This document shows positions 11,191-23,428 of a stretch of 64,000 nt of DNA, one piece after another. How positions within the stretch are numbered: position 1 is the first letter of the stretch; every line of letters begins with the position of its first letter. Both the position numbers and the translations under genes were made by a program. This DNA comes from Owenia fusiformis (taxonomy: Eukaryota > Annelida > Polychaeta > Sabellida > Oweniidae): NCBI GenBank assembly GCA_903813345.2, contig CAIIXF020000002.1, positions 14,692,757 through 14,756,756 of the forward strand, written 5' to 3'. The notes beneath the pieces were generated by a model. That model worked only from the letters and a program-made list of their open reading frames with translations. It had not been told where the DNA came from and searched no databases.

Positions 11191-11336
11191 CGCAGTTGAA
11201 GTTCTCCCTCCAACCCATGATGTCCCGAGCATTGTTCCTGAATGTGACGACAAACGTTTCGAGAATATCACACTTTGCCTTTGGTTCTGCACTATAGTCC
11301 ATCTTACAGTCTGACTCCCATGTATCAAAATCACTC
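11191..11336 (-). CDS. Exon P: C8-like exon, cassette 2
   Basis: 146 bases, phase 2 to 1, acceptor AACTTTCTAG, donor TGCG|GTAAGT. It encodes SDFDTWESDCKMDYSAEPKA, then KCDILETFVVTFRNNARDIM and GWRENFNC. Compared with exon I, the first part is three codons shorter while the remainder is closely alike (CKMD..AEPKA.CDILE.FV.T.RNNARDI.GWRENFNC). The cysteines match exactly, so both cassettes have the same shortened C8. Confidence 0.86.
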
Positions 11337-12169
11337 CTAGAAAGTTATCATAATTACGAATCGTTGTAAGCATAAATGTTAATTTGGCCATTGTTTACCC
11401 CCACTTCATCTGTATTCCGGTGATTCATACATTACTGATTTGGACATCGCCATCGATATTCAACCACTATTATTAATTTATTACTTAGTGCTATTATATA
11501 TTGTAAAGGAAGAGGTGTGATAGCAAATACCCCCATGGTCAAAATAAATCATCATTCTTAGGAGTAACAAAGTGAATAGGATGTTATCCATGTATAATTC
11601 TTTGGAAAATAATATTAAAGTGATTGGGTACACATTGGCTAAGATATGGGTCATACTTTAATTCAGCAAGGCTGCATTGACTTACATGGGGATGTGCACC
11701 ATTAACTTAACACGGGGATATCATCAGATCTCAAAAAAGGTCACTGGTTTTCATTGATTATCACAAAAATACCAAAAATACACTATGACTTGAATCGATT
11801 GCAAACTTAATAATTTCACAATATGACACAAATGGTTTATCTGAATGTACCTTACAGCGTATTGATAAACTCAACTACTTTTTCTTTTTACAGGGTGTCC
11901 GGAAAGTAAAGGTACAGTAGTTGTGAGATGAAATTGCTACAGATTGTAGAATGACATTGTAACAAGTTATCCTGCAACTGTCATGAAAAATTGTTTCAAA
12001 ATTAAAATGTTATGGCTGTTATAGAAACAGGAGTCGCGGGTATGTGGAGCAGCGTCACAATTATGTTTTATAATTCTTTTCTCCTGTTCATATCATCTTG
12101 ACACTTTGTCGTCTGTTGCTAATATGCATCATATTATGTACCACAACAGCAAAAGGATTAGTGCTGTAA
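11337..12169. other. O-P intron, exon-proximal part without recognised features
   Basis: No coding signal. At 11893 TACAGGGTGTCCGGAAAG begins, a sequence of the kind found at mariner-type ends; a possible opposite end (GGCCCACCCTGTA) is at 14464-14476, but the two do not pair well beyond about eight bases, so no element is claimed. Confidence 0.4.
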
Positions 12170-12205
12170 GATTATTTAATCATTTGACATTACTACTGTT
12201 ATCCA
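12170..12205 (-). repeat. LINE-A fragment, left of an insertion
   Basis: CATTTGACATTACTACTG and the following TTATCCA match LINE-A near 1400-1433. The LINE sequence resumes at 16757 with the next bases of the same element, so the intervening 4.55 kb entered this LINE copy. Confidence 0.75.
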
Positions 12206-13578
12206 GGGGGTCGTTTCCAAAAATGTCGTAGACTTACGATATCGTAACTTCAATTGTGTTTTCACGACAAGTAAAAAATTTCCGTTTCCAGAAATTTGTC
12301 GTAAACCTACGACAAACTACCATGTCGTACACCTGTCGTAGAAAGACAATAGCTATCGTGTGAAACCCACGACACCCCAAGGGGGTGTCGCAAGGTTGTC
12401 GTAGAGCAATATTTGAGTTATTTGTGGGGTTTTAATTATCTCATAGATTATGTCACAATTTACGTTGGCTTATGCAACGCGAGCACTTGACAGAAAGCTG
12501 AAGAAACTGCGGTTTCATGCCCTCCAAAACATAAGGTAAATGGCCATTTCTATGCATTGAAAAATAGAGAAACTGAAGTTCGTTAGCGCATCATCGTTCA
12601 CGTGGTTTTCTCTTCATATTATTTCTCATGAAGGTTGATTGAGTTGGGTTAATTTAAAGAGGCATAACAATTTTAAAATTGTGTAAATCAAAAATAAACA
12701 TGTTTTCTCTTCATGGTGTATTGAATAATTATAATTTAAAACATTAACGTTTCTCGCCTCTTTGGCTTGTCTTTTTAACGAATGAAGCAAGGTGAGAAAT
12801 ATTATTGTTTTACTAAAAGTCAGTTCACCATCAATTATTTATTGCATTATTTCCTTTCTTGAGTTGCATATCGACAAACTATCTACATTCACTTTATTCT
12901 GAAATCATGTATATTTGTCTCCGCATGGGCTAGTTGAAAGCCCATGGTCTCCGGTAAACTGTCTTGCTACCTACACCGGAACACCCTGACAACGGTAAAG
13001 TCAGCTACCGTTGTCACAGATGACGGACTTAACCATCACATCTACTCTTTAATCACTTTTTCATTTCACGGGACCTTATTGTCGCTAATTCTGTGAACTT
13101 GTGATGGTATATTATATGAAAATCCAAAGGTCCATTTGTCGTATGGCAAGTGATTTTAGACGGTCATATTTTTCACCATGGGCACTTTCTGGCCATCAAT
13201 ACAGTGGTTTTTATTAAAACAATATGTTTTCTTTCAAGTGAAGTCCCCATGATAGTAAAATATCATTCAAACTCTCTGAAAAATTAGGACCCCCACCTTC
13301 GCACTTTTTAAAAATGTTAGGCTCATTTTCTAAAAAGAGGATCTTGTTTTTCTCGATTTAAACATATCAAAATATTCTTCTACACTGTATTAACGATTCC
13401 TGAAAAGGGGATGTGTATTGAAATCCGTTAAAGTTAAAGACCTCATCTCCCACTATAGCCACTATACCGCCTTCCATATCGTCAATTAGAATTGAATTGA
13501 AATTGAGAAATGACAATGGGAACTAGACGTATGATGAGGTGAGTGCAAATAACAACAATGAAAAAATTATGATTCTCT

Positions 13579-14013
13579 ACACCCCAGTCACATTTGTCTT
13601 ACGGCGGCCGTACGTCGACCGCAGATCAATTAAATCAGTGTATTTCTACGGCGAGCGTAGGAAAACTACGCTCGCCTTGCGGTCTCCGTACGGCGTATCC
13701 AGTTTTTTACAGGCCGCAGAGTCGCCGTAGAAATTATAACTCGGAGTTATAATATTTGTTCATTTCTGCGGTGCCTGTAGAAATCAACTGGCTCAACAAG
13801 ATTAAATCATTATTTGTCAATGTTTCACGAACACTTTTCATTTGATATTACATCCTAGCACTATGAATAACTTTTATAAATTGCCGTGCGGCTGCCGTGG
13901 GAAATGTGACTGCAAAAGTATGAGAGCGCAGTAATTCTACGGCGAGCATAGAAAAGCTACTGAACGCAGAAATGATAGACCGCACGGCGGCCGTAAGAAA
14001 TGTGACGTGGGTG
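13579..14013. mobile_element. Third-level nested MITE with CGGCGGCCGT subends
   Basis: The left end includes CAGTCACATTTGTCTTACGG and the right end CCGTAAGAAATGTGACGTGG; both abut CGGCGGCCGT. Interior words CTACGGCGAGCGTAG and variants recur (13640-13680, 13930-13960). It is about 435 bp, non-coding, and sits two insertion levels deep. Confidence 0.75.
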
Positions 14014-14629
14014 TTAGTAGTGCCCTGAAACACAAACGGGAGAAACAGGAAGAAGAAACGGGAGCGGGGCTCCCAGATATTCTTTACAGCCGGGCAGTAC
14101 AGAAGCCTTATTCATAAAGCCAACGTAAATATTTCCATTTACGTCCACGTAACTCAATTGTACGCTGGACATAAAACATCTCTCTGTCGTATTAATAAAC
14201 ATATGCGGAAATTGGAGAATTACGTTTAACTTTCCGCAATTGACTTACGCAATGATTTTCAAGGAAAAATGGTATATCCCGGACGGACAAGTGAACAATT
14301 TACAATTAATATTCAAACATCTGACAAAAAACTTGAAGTCAGTATTAGCTAAAGTATTTAAATGGTAAAATATGCCTATCCTTAAGTTTCTGTAAAAAAT
14401 TTCATGTCAATACCATAATGTTGTGATACTTTTTTTTGCCTTCTAAAAAGGTTGCAATTTTTTTTGGCCCACCCTGTATATTATTATTACAACCCTATCA
14501 TGTATGTCACTATGGGAAAAGATAAAAAATTAAAGCTTGACTAAGGCCTTTTTGAATTTTTTCGTTCGTACTAAAGACCGAAACTAGAGTACTCCATTTG
14601 CAGTTTGGAACAGGTGTAAAAGGGTAGGA

Positions 14630-14745
14630 TTGTCCTATCAATTTATGGTCCTCCTCTCCATTGATTTATATGGTGACCTCTTTCCTGAAGGGCCTTTAGA
14701 AGGGGAGACCATAACCCCTGGGGGACCATAATCATAGCTATTACA
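14630..14745. repeat. Repeat with a related copy at 16296-16450
   Basis: The phrases ATTTATGGTCCT and CTCCATTGATTTATATGGTG, followed by GGGGACCATAA, occur here and again at 16296-16450 in the same order and orientation. The second copy has a longer middle. It may mark a duplicated segment inside the large element; no function is evident. Confidence 0.6.
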
Positions 14746-15284
14746 GCCATAGTTTATAAATGTATTTTATATGTTTAATGGAGTCATACCATAAAGAGCC
14801 AATGCTTCTAGCGTTACATTACAATCATTAAATGTTACCGTTCCCATCCCGATTTTAAAGCACATTTGACCCACATTTACCGTTGTCATTTACAGTATCC
14901 GTTGTCCTGTGTCATATTTTGATCGGTAAAATTAAGGATTCATTTCGATGGTAGAGCATAATAAACGATAAGTAGGAAAAGACTTTGATTGATTGTTGCA
15001 CCAAAGGAATTAAGCCTAAATCTAGTTTAAGGATATCATGGGCTTTCCCTTTCAACAGACCCATGATGAAAATTGAATCGAATACGAACCTGCTGCCATT
15101 TGTAATACAGGTATCTAACTTTACCGTTGTCAGGGTGTTCAAACGTTGACATAAGTTAATCGGTTATGTGCGGACGTCAGTGAACGCACTCCCGGTGTCC
15201 CAAAAAAGTGAGACACTTTTGACAAGTATTTTCTCAGCAATAGACAAGTTAAATGCTTTAAAAAAAATTACCGAGGAAGTATAG

Positions 15285-15838
15285 GGTATCCACCCCATGC
15301 AGACAAATCGACTAAAGTTACATTCGTATGATATGAGACTCGACATTCACCAGGAAACTTGAAATAATTTGTCACCCAAGGAGCAAATTAATTTTTACTG
15401 CTTAATAAATGATGAATGACAGCCAAATTGCGTTTTATAAGTATGAGAATAGCATGATGTCTTGATATTTCAAGGTAACGCCGTTTGAAAAGTGATGGCG
15501 GTGATTGAAAAAACGATGTAAAGATAAAACCGCAACGATACATTTGTAGATTTCTTTGAAGAACTAAAAAACATACATCACATACCGAATTTTCCGAAAC
15601 AGAAAAAACATGACAATTAATATTTGAAACACAACATTACTGTAATTCGAACTTTTGATCGAACATCAGTATGATACTAGTATTACTTTATAACCTCGAA
15701 ATCTACAAATGCTCATTTATTAAGCAGTAAAAATAAGTTTCTTTAAGGGTGGCAAAATGTTTCTAATTTCCCGGTGAAAGTCGAGTCTCGCATCATACGA
15801 ATGTAGTTTTAGGCGATCTGTCTGCATGGGGTGGTATC
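15285..15838. mobile_element. Fold-back element with about 120-bp arms
   Basis: The arm 15285-15415 and its inverted partner 15705-15838 share CCACCCCATGCAGACA, CATTCGTATGAT, GAGACTCGAC and ACTGCTTAATAAATGA in order. The 290-base centre is unrelated AT-rich DNA. Non-coding fold-back or MITE inside the 12206-16756 element. Confidence 0.78.
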
Positions 15839-16756
15839 ATTAGCTAGCGCTATAAATATGAGGAGTGTTGTCAAATTAGAAACAGGATGCAAAAATATCC
15901 AATATCAACGGAGTCTGAAAGAAGAAATTTTTCCAATCAAAAATGCTTTTGTGTGTTTCTCCCAATGATATCGTTTCCCATGACATACTTATGCCGTCCT
16001 TTAATGCATGTTGGATGTAGTCTATTTACAGTGACATAACTCCAACTCTTACCCTTAATTCCTTTACGATTCTGGGATTCATCTTCCACTCCATCCTTTC
16101 ACCTTGTCGAAACAATTTTCAATAGTAGCCGTATCGCTTTCACTAAAAGACATCGTTAACGTTAATCCTTCCAAACTAAAACTTTGGACAGAACGGAATT
16201 TGGATACAGTTAACAATGAAACAAATCAATATACCTGACCCAGAGACAACCTTTTTTGAGACAAAAACTGATGCCAGTGTCAGGATGCCATCCCGGTGTA
16301 AAAGGGTAGGAGGTCCTATTAATTTATGGTCCTACTCTCCATTGATTTATATGGTGACCTCTTTGTGCTCTTTCCCTTATTATCTTATACACAATCAGGG
16401 CCAGTAAGGGCCTTAAAAAGGGGGACCATAATCCCTGGGGGACCATAATTTCTTGACACCGGGCCTGTGATTTCATTTTTAAACAAATCAATAACTTTCA
16501 ATAAATACAACACTACAGGACTAGAACACCATATTATACAACTAAAATTTTAAATAAGAATGTCACGTGACGTTCGCATCACTTATCGTGGAACTTGTCG
16601 TGAGTTGCGAATTTGTACGACAGACTTACGATTTTTATGGAAACGGATCTGTCGTAAGTCTACGACAGTCGTAAGTTTGTCGTAACTTTCCCCATTCCTA
16701 CGACTGTCGTGGAGTTACGATATCGTAAGTCAACGACATTTTTGGAAACGACCCCC

Positions 16757-17340
16757 TGTATAATGTATTTTCCACCTTTATCTAAACATTCTTGGTGCAT
16801 TTTGACCGGAGATTCAAGACTTGACAAAACCTTTGCTATCAGTCCCTAAGATTGCTGATAACATTGGCTTCCAGCCGAGTCTCATTTTATGTTGAACTTC
16901 TCACAAATTTCTTTAGCATTATTCATTAATGTAGAAGTCCAACGGGACATTATCAGGGAAAAATGGGCCATTGTACAAAAAGGTTAATGTCAAGACATTC
17001 AATTGTAAGATTTGTTTTCTTTGCTTTGTGAATTGGAGCATTGACTGTGGTGTGGAGGTGCACTATTGAACCTTTTTCTAAGCACTTATATACTCTTTTT
17101 ATTTGATTATACAATGTGATATTACATAGTTCTGATATTTATAAGTGATACCGTTATACTAAAGAGAATACTATGGCAGCAAGAATATAATATTGAACAA
17201 AACAAAAAACTGATAAGAAATACAATAATAAACACTATTTCAAATGGTTATATTCTAGCACTTTATCACAATTTAGCGATATCCTGGAACTGCTCCGCAT
17301 ACCCCTCATCACCGTAACCACGAGAACCGTAACTTTAACA
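16757..17340 (-). repeat. LINE-A fragment joined directly to a LINE-B 5' fragment
   Basis: 16757-17116 continues LINE-A. At 17117-17128 the word TGATATTACATA occurs. From there the text follows LINE-B from 4447 to 4618, skipping the whole LINE-B RT region, then the flank matching 5083 onward. It lacks the 459-bp element present at 4619. This looks like a relative of the 1-5.1 kb arrangement with an internal deletion. Confidence 0.7.
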
Positions 17341-18409
17341 CATTTAGACTATATGTTATAAAAGCTGGAAGATGTATTGTAATGTAGTTCCTCTACAATC
17401 TGTAGAGGAACTAAATCTCTTAAAATTAGAGTATTTGTATCTTTACTTTCCGGACACCATGTAATTGAACAGTTAGTTTGTTTTCTTGGTTTTAAATTGA
17501 GCAGCTTTGCTTGAGACTGTGGACAACTATATGGAGTGGTCCTAACTTTGTATATACAGGTATCAGATGAGGATAAACGTACTGCTAATTTTATTTTGAT
17601 CGTGAATTTTTGTATATTTGTAAACTTTGTAAACCTAAAGATTACACTATTATATTTCATTATTTAATAACATATTTGGATTTTGATAGACACAAAAACA
17701 GAAAGATGCTATGAGTATCAGAATGGTGCGACTACATACGTCAATGAGGATGTAGCATAGAACCGTTAAAAATACTTTCAGGTATAATTGTTCAACAAAA
17801 GGTACAAAAGATATGTGAGACAATACAGAGTATGTCATTTATTTGAGACTTTAAGCTTGCAATGTTTTTAACAACGTAACCGTGAACGAAAAATACGTCC
17901 CAGAAGTAATGCACTATATGCTCTAACTTTATCGATACTTGATATTTTTCCATGAAATTTTCAGGAAATGTTCCTTACAGACATTTTGATTATTCTACAA
18001 ATTTTCATGTTGACTGATAAAACTATATTGATGTTATAATAAAATCATGTTGGTGAGTTTGGGTAGGGTGGGGCAGGTTATGGTCACGTCAAAGTGAATA
18101 AAAAAGTGGAAATATGAAATAATTAATCAACAAATACCATTTTGTGTAGCTATTAGAAGTGTGCTCAAAAATACATTTTAAGATATGTTACACATAATGA
18201 CAATAAGAGACTTGAAAGATGGATTAAAGAATCTATTTTTATAAAGAAAAACGATAATAATATGAACAGGGATCAAGGGAACTATAAATTGGCGGTAATT
18301 TGGAATGGATTTTTGGTGAATTAATATGACGTAATATTGTTTTTATTTAATTGTTTTGTAGCGCTTCAGTTCAGTTTTTTTATACAGTTGAAAAAGGATC
18401 CAGACAGGT
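17341..18409. other. O-P intron, AT-rich, no feature recognised
   Basis: Short open frames on both strands show no motif or composition suggesting coding. The stretch lies between the LINE relic and the next inverted-repeat element. Confidence 0.5.
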
Positions 18410-20845
18410 CTATTTCTCCAAACTCCGTAAAGTTACGGACCCGTAGAGTTACGATTTCCGTAAAATTTAAAAAGTTACGACAAAGATGCGGAGTTTCAAA
18501 TTGCATTTCTCCAAACTTCGTATCGTAATCGTATTTTAGTCCGCAAAGTTACGGAGATGTGATGTCATTGTGCATTGTAAAATGCTCAAAATATAATTGC
18601 AATGATTCCAAATAAAATACATAATTTTTTAAAAAGAAGTTCCAAGATTGATAGTTACTACAATTATTTCAACTTCAAACAGTTAATGTGAACCTTAAAT
18701 CTTTTATCAGCAGGTATTTGATAACATAGATGCGAGTAGGAAGTTACCAATTTCACCACCAGGTGGCTCGTTCGGGTCTATAGTAGAAAGTTTCCTTTAA
18801 CTTAAAGGCAGAATCTGATCTGATCTATAGGGGATGACAAAATTACAAGCAACATGGATAACTGACCTACCAATCTACTCCTTACAATATCAAATACAAT
18901 ATCTCCCAAAAGATTCACAATATGTTATAAATTGGTGAAGTTATTAATGATTCAAAGTGCAAAAATGAGTGAAAAATGTTTAAATTCTCCCAAATAATAA
19001 GAATGGTAACCATTCTTATAGAAAAATAATACATTATTGTAAAAATCTTTAGTTTTCCTGGAATGAAGTATGCATTTTTGTGATTTTTAGAAAATAGACA
19101 TGACAAGGAATGACATGAGCCAAAAATATTCTAAAATTGAAACAATTATTTGTTTAGCCTGCTCGCTATATCTGATTCTCTCTTTAAATTACATCTGTTT
19201 TAGTGGTTCAATTTTCATATTACCCTTATGTTTCTAATAGTTATGAAAATTAAAATATGTCCAGTAAAGGAAAATGTTATCTGTCCAATACAAGAGAAAA
19301 TATTTCACTTTTTGTGATTTTGTAACATGGGGTCTATGGGGAATAAACCCGAACTAGAAGTCAAATTTTCAAAACAAATTTAATTTTAAAAGTTGATAAA
19401 CAGTTTTCGAAACCATATTTCTAGAAGTACTTTTACACGTAGATTTCAAGTATGACATCACTTTGACTGAATTTTGAATATCTAATGACAAATCAAGATT
19501 ATTTCTTCTCGCATTTAGTTTATTGTTTGTGTTATATTTTTTCAACATTTGAATTACATCTTCTAAATAGAAAACAATAAATGAAGGTTCTGTTTTTAAT
19601 TTTTTGACTTCGATTACCCCAAAAATTTGGCCTCTCAGCAGGACGTTAAACTTATTGTGAACTTTTCAAGTCCCCGGATTTGAATCAGCTCTACATCCAA
19701 AATTGTGTATGGAGTTTGGTCGGATCTGTGAATAAGATATCTACAATTTTTTGGGTTTTGTGACTTTTATGTACTTCGATTTGACACTTGCAATAATGAT
19801 TTACTTAATAGCAATGTAAAGAAATTTTATTTAAATATTTTCATAAAAAATCAAAATGTAGTTGCAACATCCAGCAGTTAGTTAAAATCTCTTCTTTGCG
19901 TTGTATATTATGGGATTTCTAGATCATCTAATACACGGAAGATACGTTAGTTTTCCAGTGGTGTGTGGAATTAAACCTTTTTCAAGTCAGAAAAACGACT
20001 GGACTGATAAAGAAGGGCGTTATATTGATTGCTAGTCTTTGAACATATTCTGTCGTCCAATTTTGACGTTAAATGAATTTTAATACATGCAAGTCCAATT
20101 TTTGACTTAATTTCAAACATCTTGAAGTTTGGATTTTATTCTGGTATGATTAAAGAATAATGAAAGAAAGAAAATAAAGTGCTGATTGTGTATCCAGCTA
20201 TTTCATATTCACAAATATATACGTTACCGTAATGCCGTCAATGGCTGGGAATATATTTTGTCATTTGTCATTAAAATTAAATTCAATGCGTTCCGAGACC
20301 CCGAAACACTGTAATTGGGACTTTAAAGTTGACGTTATCAAAATTAGTAGTAAAATCCCTGCGACCTGTAAAAGTTATATTTTAATTTGGTGCAGCTCGA
20401 AGGGATTTTACTACCATCATCCGACTTCCCTGCCTCAAGTTGAAGGGTTGACCCTTCCACATCCGTTTTCGGAGGCGGCTCTCAATTACCCACGGATATC
20501 ATAGCAATTCGCGAACTCTTCTCACCCTTCTTAATCGGTTTTCATTTCTATATACCTCCTTAGAGCTGCCATTTTGGTATAGCAGGAACGTGTTACTGAT
20601 GCAAGTTACCATAGTAATCACTATGCAATAGAATGGAAATTCCTCCGTAAATAGTTATGGACAGGGTCTGAGGTGCCTATAAAGTTACGGAAAAAGAAGG
20701 CTATGACGTCATAAATATCGTTAACTTACAGGAATCCAACAAAATCCCGTAAATCTACGATTTTTCGAGAAATGCAATCTCTCCGTAAGTTTTAGAAAGA
20801 GCAATGGACTTACGGATCCGTAAGTTACGGAGTTTGGAGAAATAG
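18410..20845. mobile_element. 2.44-kb inverted-repeat element with CCGTAA-word ends
   Basis: The left end CTATTTCTCCAAACTCCGTA is mirrored at the right end (TACGGAGTTTGGAGAAATAG). Both ends hold arrays of CCGTAA/TTACGG words, about 150 bases on the left (18410-18560) and 200 on the right (20640-20845). The interior is AT-rich with a few short open frames and no motif. Flanking duplication not clear. Structure parallels the GTCGTA element at 12206. Confidence 0.78.
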
Positions 20846-20888
20846 TAAAATAAAGGTTGTAAAAAGAAGAAAAAATATTTTGTGAGCG

Positions 20889-21345
20889 CTGGTACTCACC
20901 TAGTCACGCTGACGAAACGTCAGCGTAACACGATGGAAGAACTTCCGGGCTTCGTTTTCGGTAACATATTTTTATTTCTCGATTCTACACCACTTATAAG
21001 TCAAGTTGTGGACAATAATATGGCTTAGATAGTATAGTTTGAGAATATGCAGGCGGTTGTATGTTTGGTATATTAACGAAGACGCAATTTACATATTTAG
21101 TCCCTCGCTTTTGTTACGTTGACGATCTTCATCAACATCATCTGAATTGCGTCTTCATTAATATTCCAAACATAGAACCGCCTGCATATTTTCAAACTAG
21201 ACTATCTTCCTTAACTTTGAGCCAAATTATTGTCCACCACTTGACTCATAAGTTATGTAGAATCGAGAAATAAAAATATCTTACCGAAAACGAAGCCCGG
21301 ATGTTCTTCTATCTTGTTACGCTGACGTATCTAGGTAAGTACCAG
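20889..21345. mobile_element. Fold-back element with arms of about 200 bp
   Basis: The arms 20889-21110 and 21152-21345 are near-complements, sharing CTGGTACT.ACCTAG, TTACGCTGACG, CGGGCTTCGTTTTCGGTAA, TTTATTTCTCGATTCTAC and GAAGACGCAATT. The loop is about 40 bases. It has no coding content; the open frame at 21061-21273 merely crosses the loop. It lies only 43 bases from the previous element. Confidence 0.82.
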
Positions 21346-21810
21346 TGAAGAGAATTGAAGAGGTTTGTTTGGCTGTTTTACCTTTCGTGATTATTTACAA
21401 TTTGTTTGAAGAATCCGTTTTGACTGATAATACTGCTGCAGAACTTCAAAGCCTCTGGAATAGGTGGAGGAGGGAGAAAGGGACGTTTAATTTTTCGACC
21501 ACGTGGACCAGCTGCAATTCTATCCCTAATCATGTTGCCACAACTGAAAAGTGAATTGGTAATGCTATGGAGTGTGTATTTAGGAATATTTCAAATAGGA
21601 TGAAGCAAATTGGGTGCAATACAACAATAATGGATGTAATATAATAGGATTTTATTCGTACTGATGGCCCTTTAGGGCCAAATGTACATCCAACATAACA
21701 TTTTCAATAACAGTAAAAATAGCAACAAAGTAAAGAAAATAGGATAACATTTTTCAAATGATGTGTACACTATATCGGTTACAACATTGCCCACTGCACT
21801 ACGCACTTAC

Positions 21811-23078
21811 TGTTACGCGGAATATGGTGTTACGCGGTATATGGCATACATCCATGGTTGCGCGGTATTTGTGATACGGGTGAATATGCCATACTCACCT
21901 GCGGTATATGGCATATTCCGCAGGCGAGTATGCCATATTCCGCAGTGAATATGCGATACATTGATTTCAGTGAATACCCGATACTCACTTGCGGAATATG
22001 TCATACTCACTTGCGGAATATGCCATATACCGCAGGTGAATATGACATATACCGCAGGTGAAAACGTGATACAGAAAGCCTTGATTTGATTGGTTGCGAG
22101 AATCGACTCTAAATGTAAAATTACGCTGGATTACCAATATAGTTAGTGCGTCGAGTACTAATATATGAATCCTGGATTGATTGAGTAAGTTTATTACGCG
22201 AGATTGGTGACTGATACTTCTGCTAAATTAATATATTCGATACACAGTACTGTTGATTCAGTTATCACTATAATAATTTATAACGTTTTACTTGTTCATT
22301 CGATCGATGCAATTGACAATTGCGTACTTCCGTATCACGTTCTCATTGGTTAGTGTGTATGCCATATACCGCAGGTGAATCTGTCATACACCGCAAGTGA
22401 ATATGCCATATTCGTTGCGGAATATGACATATTTTTGTATCGTGTTTACCGCGTAACATATGGCATATATTAATGGTTGCGCGGTATTTGTGATACGGGT
22501 GAATATGCCATACTCACCTGCGGTATATGGCATATTCCGCAGGTGAGTATGGCATATTCCGCAGTGAATATGCGATACATTGATTTCAGTGAATATCCGA
22601 TACTCACCTGTGGAATATGCCATACCCACTTGCGGAATATGCCATATACCGCAGGTGAATATGACATATACCGCAGGTGAAAACGTGATACAGAAAGCTT
22701 TGATTTGATTGGATACGAGAATCAACTCTAAATGTAAAACTACGCTGGATTACCAATATAGTTAGTGCTTCGAGTACTAATATATGAATCTTGGATTTAT
22801 TGAGCAAGTTTATTAGGTGAGATTGCTGAGTGATATTTCTGCATTATTTGATATATTTAATGCTCTGTGTTGTTGATTCAGTAATCATTTCAGTAATTTA
22901 TAAACGTTTGCCCATTCGTTCAATCGATGCAATTGGCAATTGCGTACTTCCGTATCACGTTCTCATTGGTTAGTAAGTATGCCATATACCGCAGGTGAAT
23001 CTGTCATACACCGCAAGTGAATATGCTATATTCGTTGCGGAATATGTCATATATTTGTATCGTGTTTACCGCGTAACA
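21811..23078. mobile_element. 1.27-kb element of two tandem units, TGTTACGCGG ends, inserted at a splice donor
   Basis: The ends TGTTACGCGG and CCGCGTAACA are flanked by a perfect 5-bp duplication CTTAC (21806-21810, 23079-23083). Inside are two near-identical units of about 620 bp, joined near 22450, each with a block of ATGCCATATACCGCAGGTGA words in both orientations, an AT-rich middle, and a terminal CGCGTAACA. Open frames of 60-113 codons here are translations of the word array and exist on both strands. It lies against exon O of the vWD gene. Confidence 0.85.
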
Positions 23079-23083
23079 CTTAC

Positions 23084-23223
23084 ACTCGATCTTCTTGATT
23101 GTCGACTTTGTAACTAGTACCGAGTAAAGTTCCTCTGTCTGGGTTCCCAGTCAAGTCAGTCCCTTCTTTATCAGTCCAGTCGTTTTTCGTATCATTATCA
23201 TAGTTTTTGCAAAGTCCATCCAC
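23084..23223 (-). CDS. Exon O: vWD exon 4, cassette 2; donor site duplicated by an insertion
   Basis: 140 bases, phase 0 to 2, acceptor TGTTGCTAAG, donor CGAGT|GTAAG. It encodes VDGLCKNYDNDTKNDWTDKE, then GTLLGTSYKVDNQEDRV, parallel to exon H. Immediately after the exon the five bases GTAAG (CTTAC on plus, 23079-23083) are one copy of the target duplication of the 21811-23078 element; the other copy is at 21806-21810. The donor therefore still reads GTAAGTG because the element's end begins with TG. The intron that follows is 11.7 kb. Confidence 0.9.
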
Positions 23224-23428
23224 CTTAGCAACAAAGAAAATATTAACACAGAAGATTAAAAGCTAATGAAACAGAATAATAAATATAGTAATATAATAAA
23301 TGAAAACACAATAAAATATAATCGTAGTTTTATTGTGCAGCATGGTTAACTGATAATTATGTGGATATTAATACCTCAAAATGTTTTGAGTTTGTCATCA
23401 TATTATAATCTCGATTTATCTAACCCTA

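Larger units (their letters stand above)
12979..15140. mobile_element. Nested 2.16-kb element with GAACACCCTGACAACGG ends
   Basis: 23 bases at each end are perfect complements, beginning GAACACCCTGACAACGGTAA. It lies wholly inside the 12206-16756 element and itself contains the 13579-14013 element. TACCGTTGTCA-type words recur near both ends (13006 and 14880). No ORF of note. Confidence 0.7.
12206..16756. mobile_element. 4.55-kb inverted-repeat element with GTCGTA-word ends and nested insertions
   Basis: The ends are perfect complements over GGGGGTCGTTTCCAAAAATG and onward; about 180 bases at each side are filled with CGTAAGTC/GTCGTA words in both directions (12206-12400, 16590-16756). Flanks are CAG on the left and CTG on the right if the element is taken as GGGG...CCCC, consistent with a 3-bp target as in PIF/Harbinger elements, with one mismatch. 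The core is filled with other elements (12979-15140, 13579-14013, 15285-15838). No transposase was recognised. Confidence 0.75.

Noticed and set aside
11893-14476. Mariner-type element from TACAGGGTGTCC to CCACCCTGTA
   Set aside because: Only about eight terminal bases pair, and the span would cross the borders of the better-supported 12206 and 12979 elements.
21763-22807. Overlapping 60-113-codon ORFs on both strands (CGICH, YAILTCG repeats) as a repeat protein
   Set aside because: They are antiparallel readings of the ATGCCATA word array inside a transposon; both strands are open for the same compositional reason.
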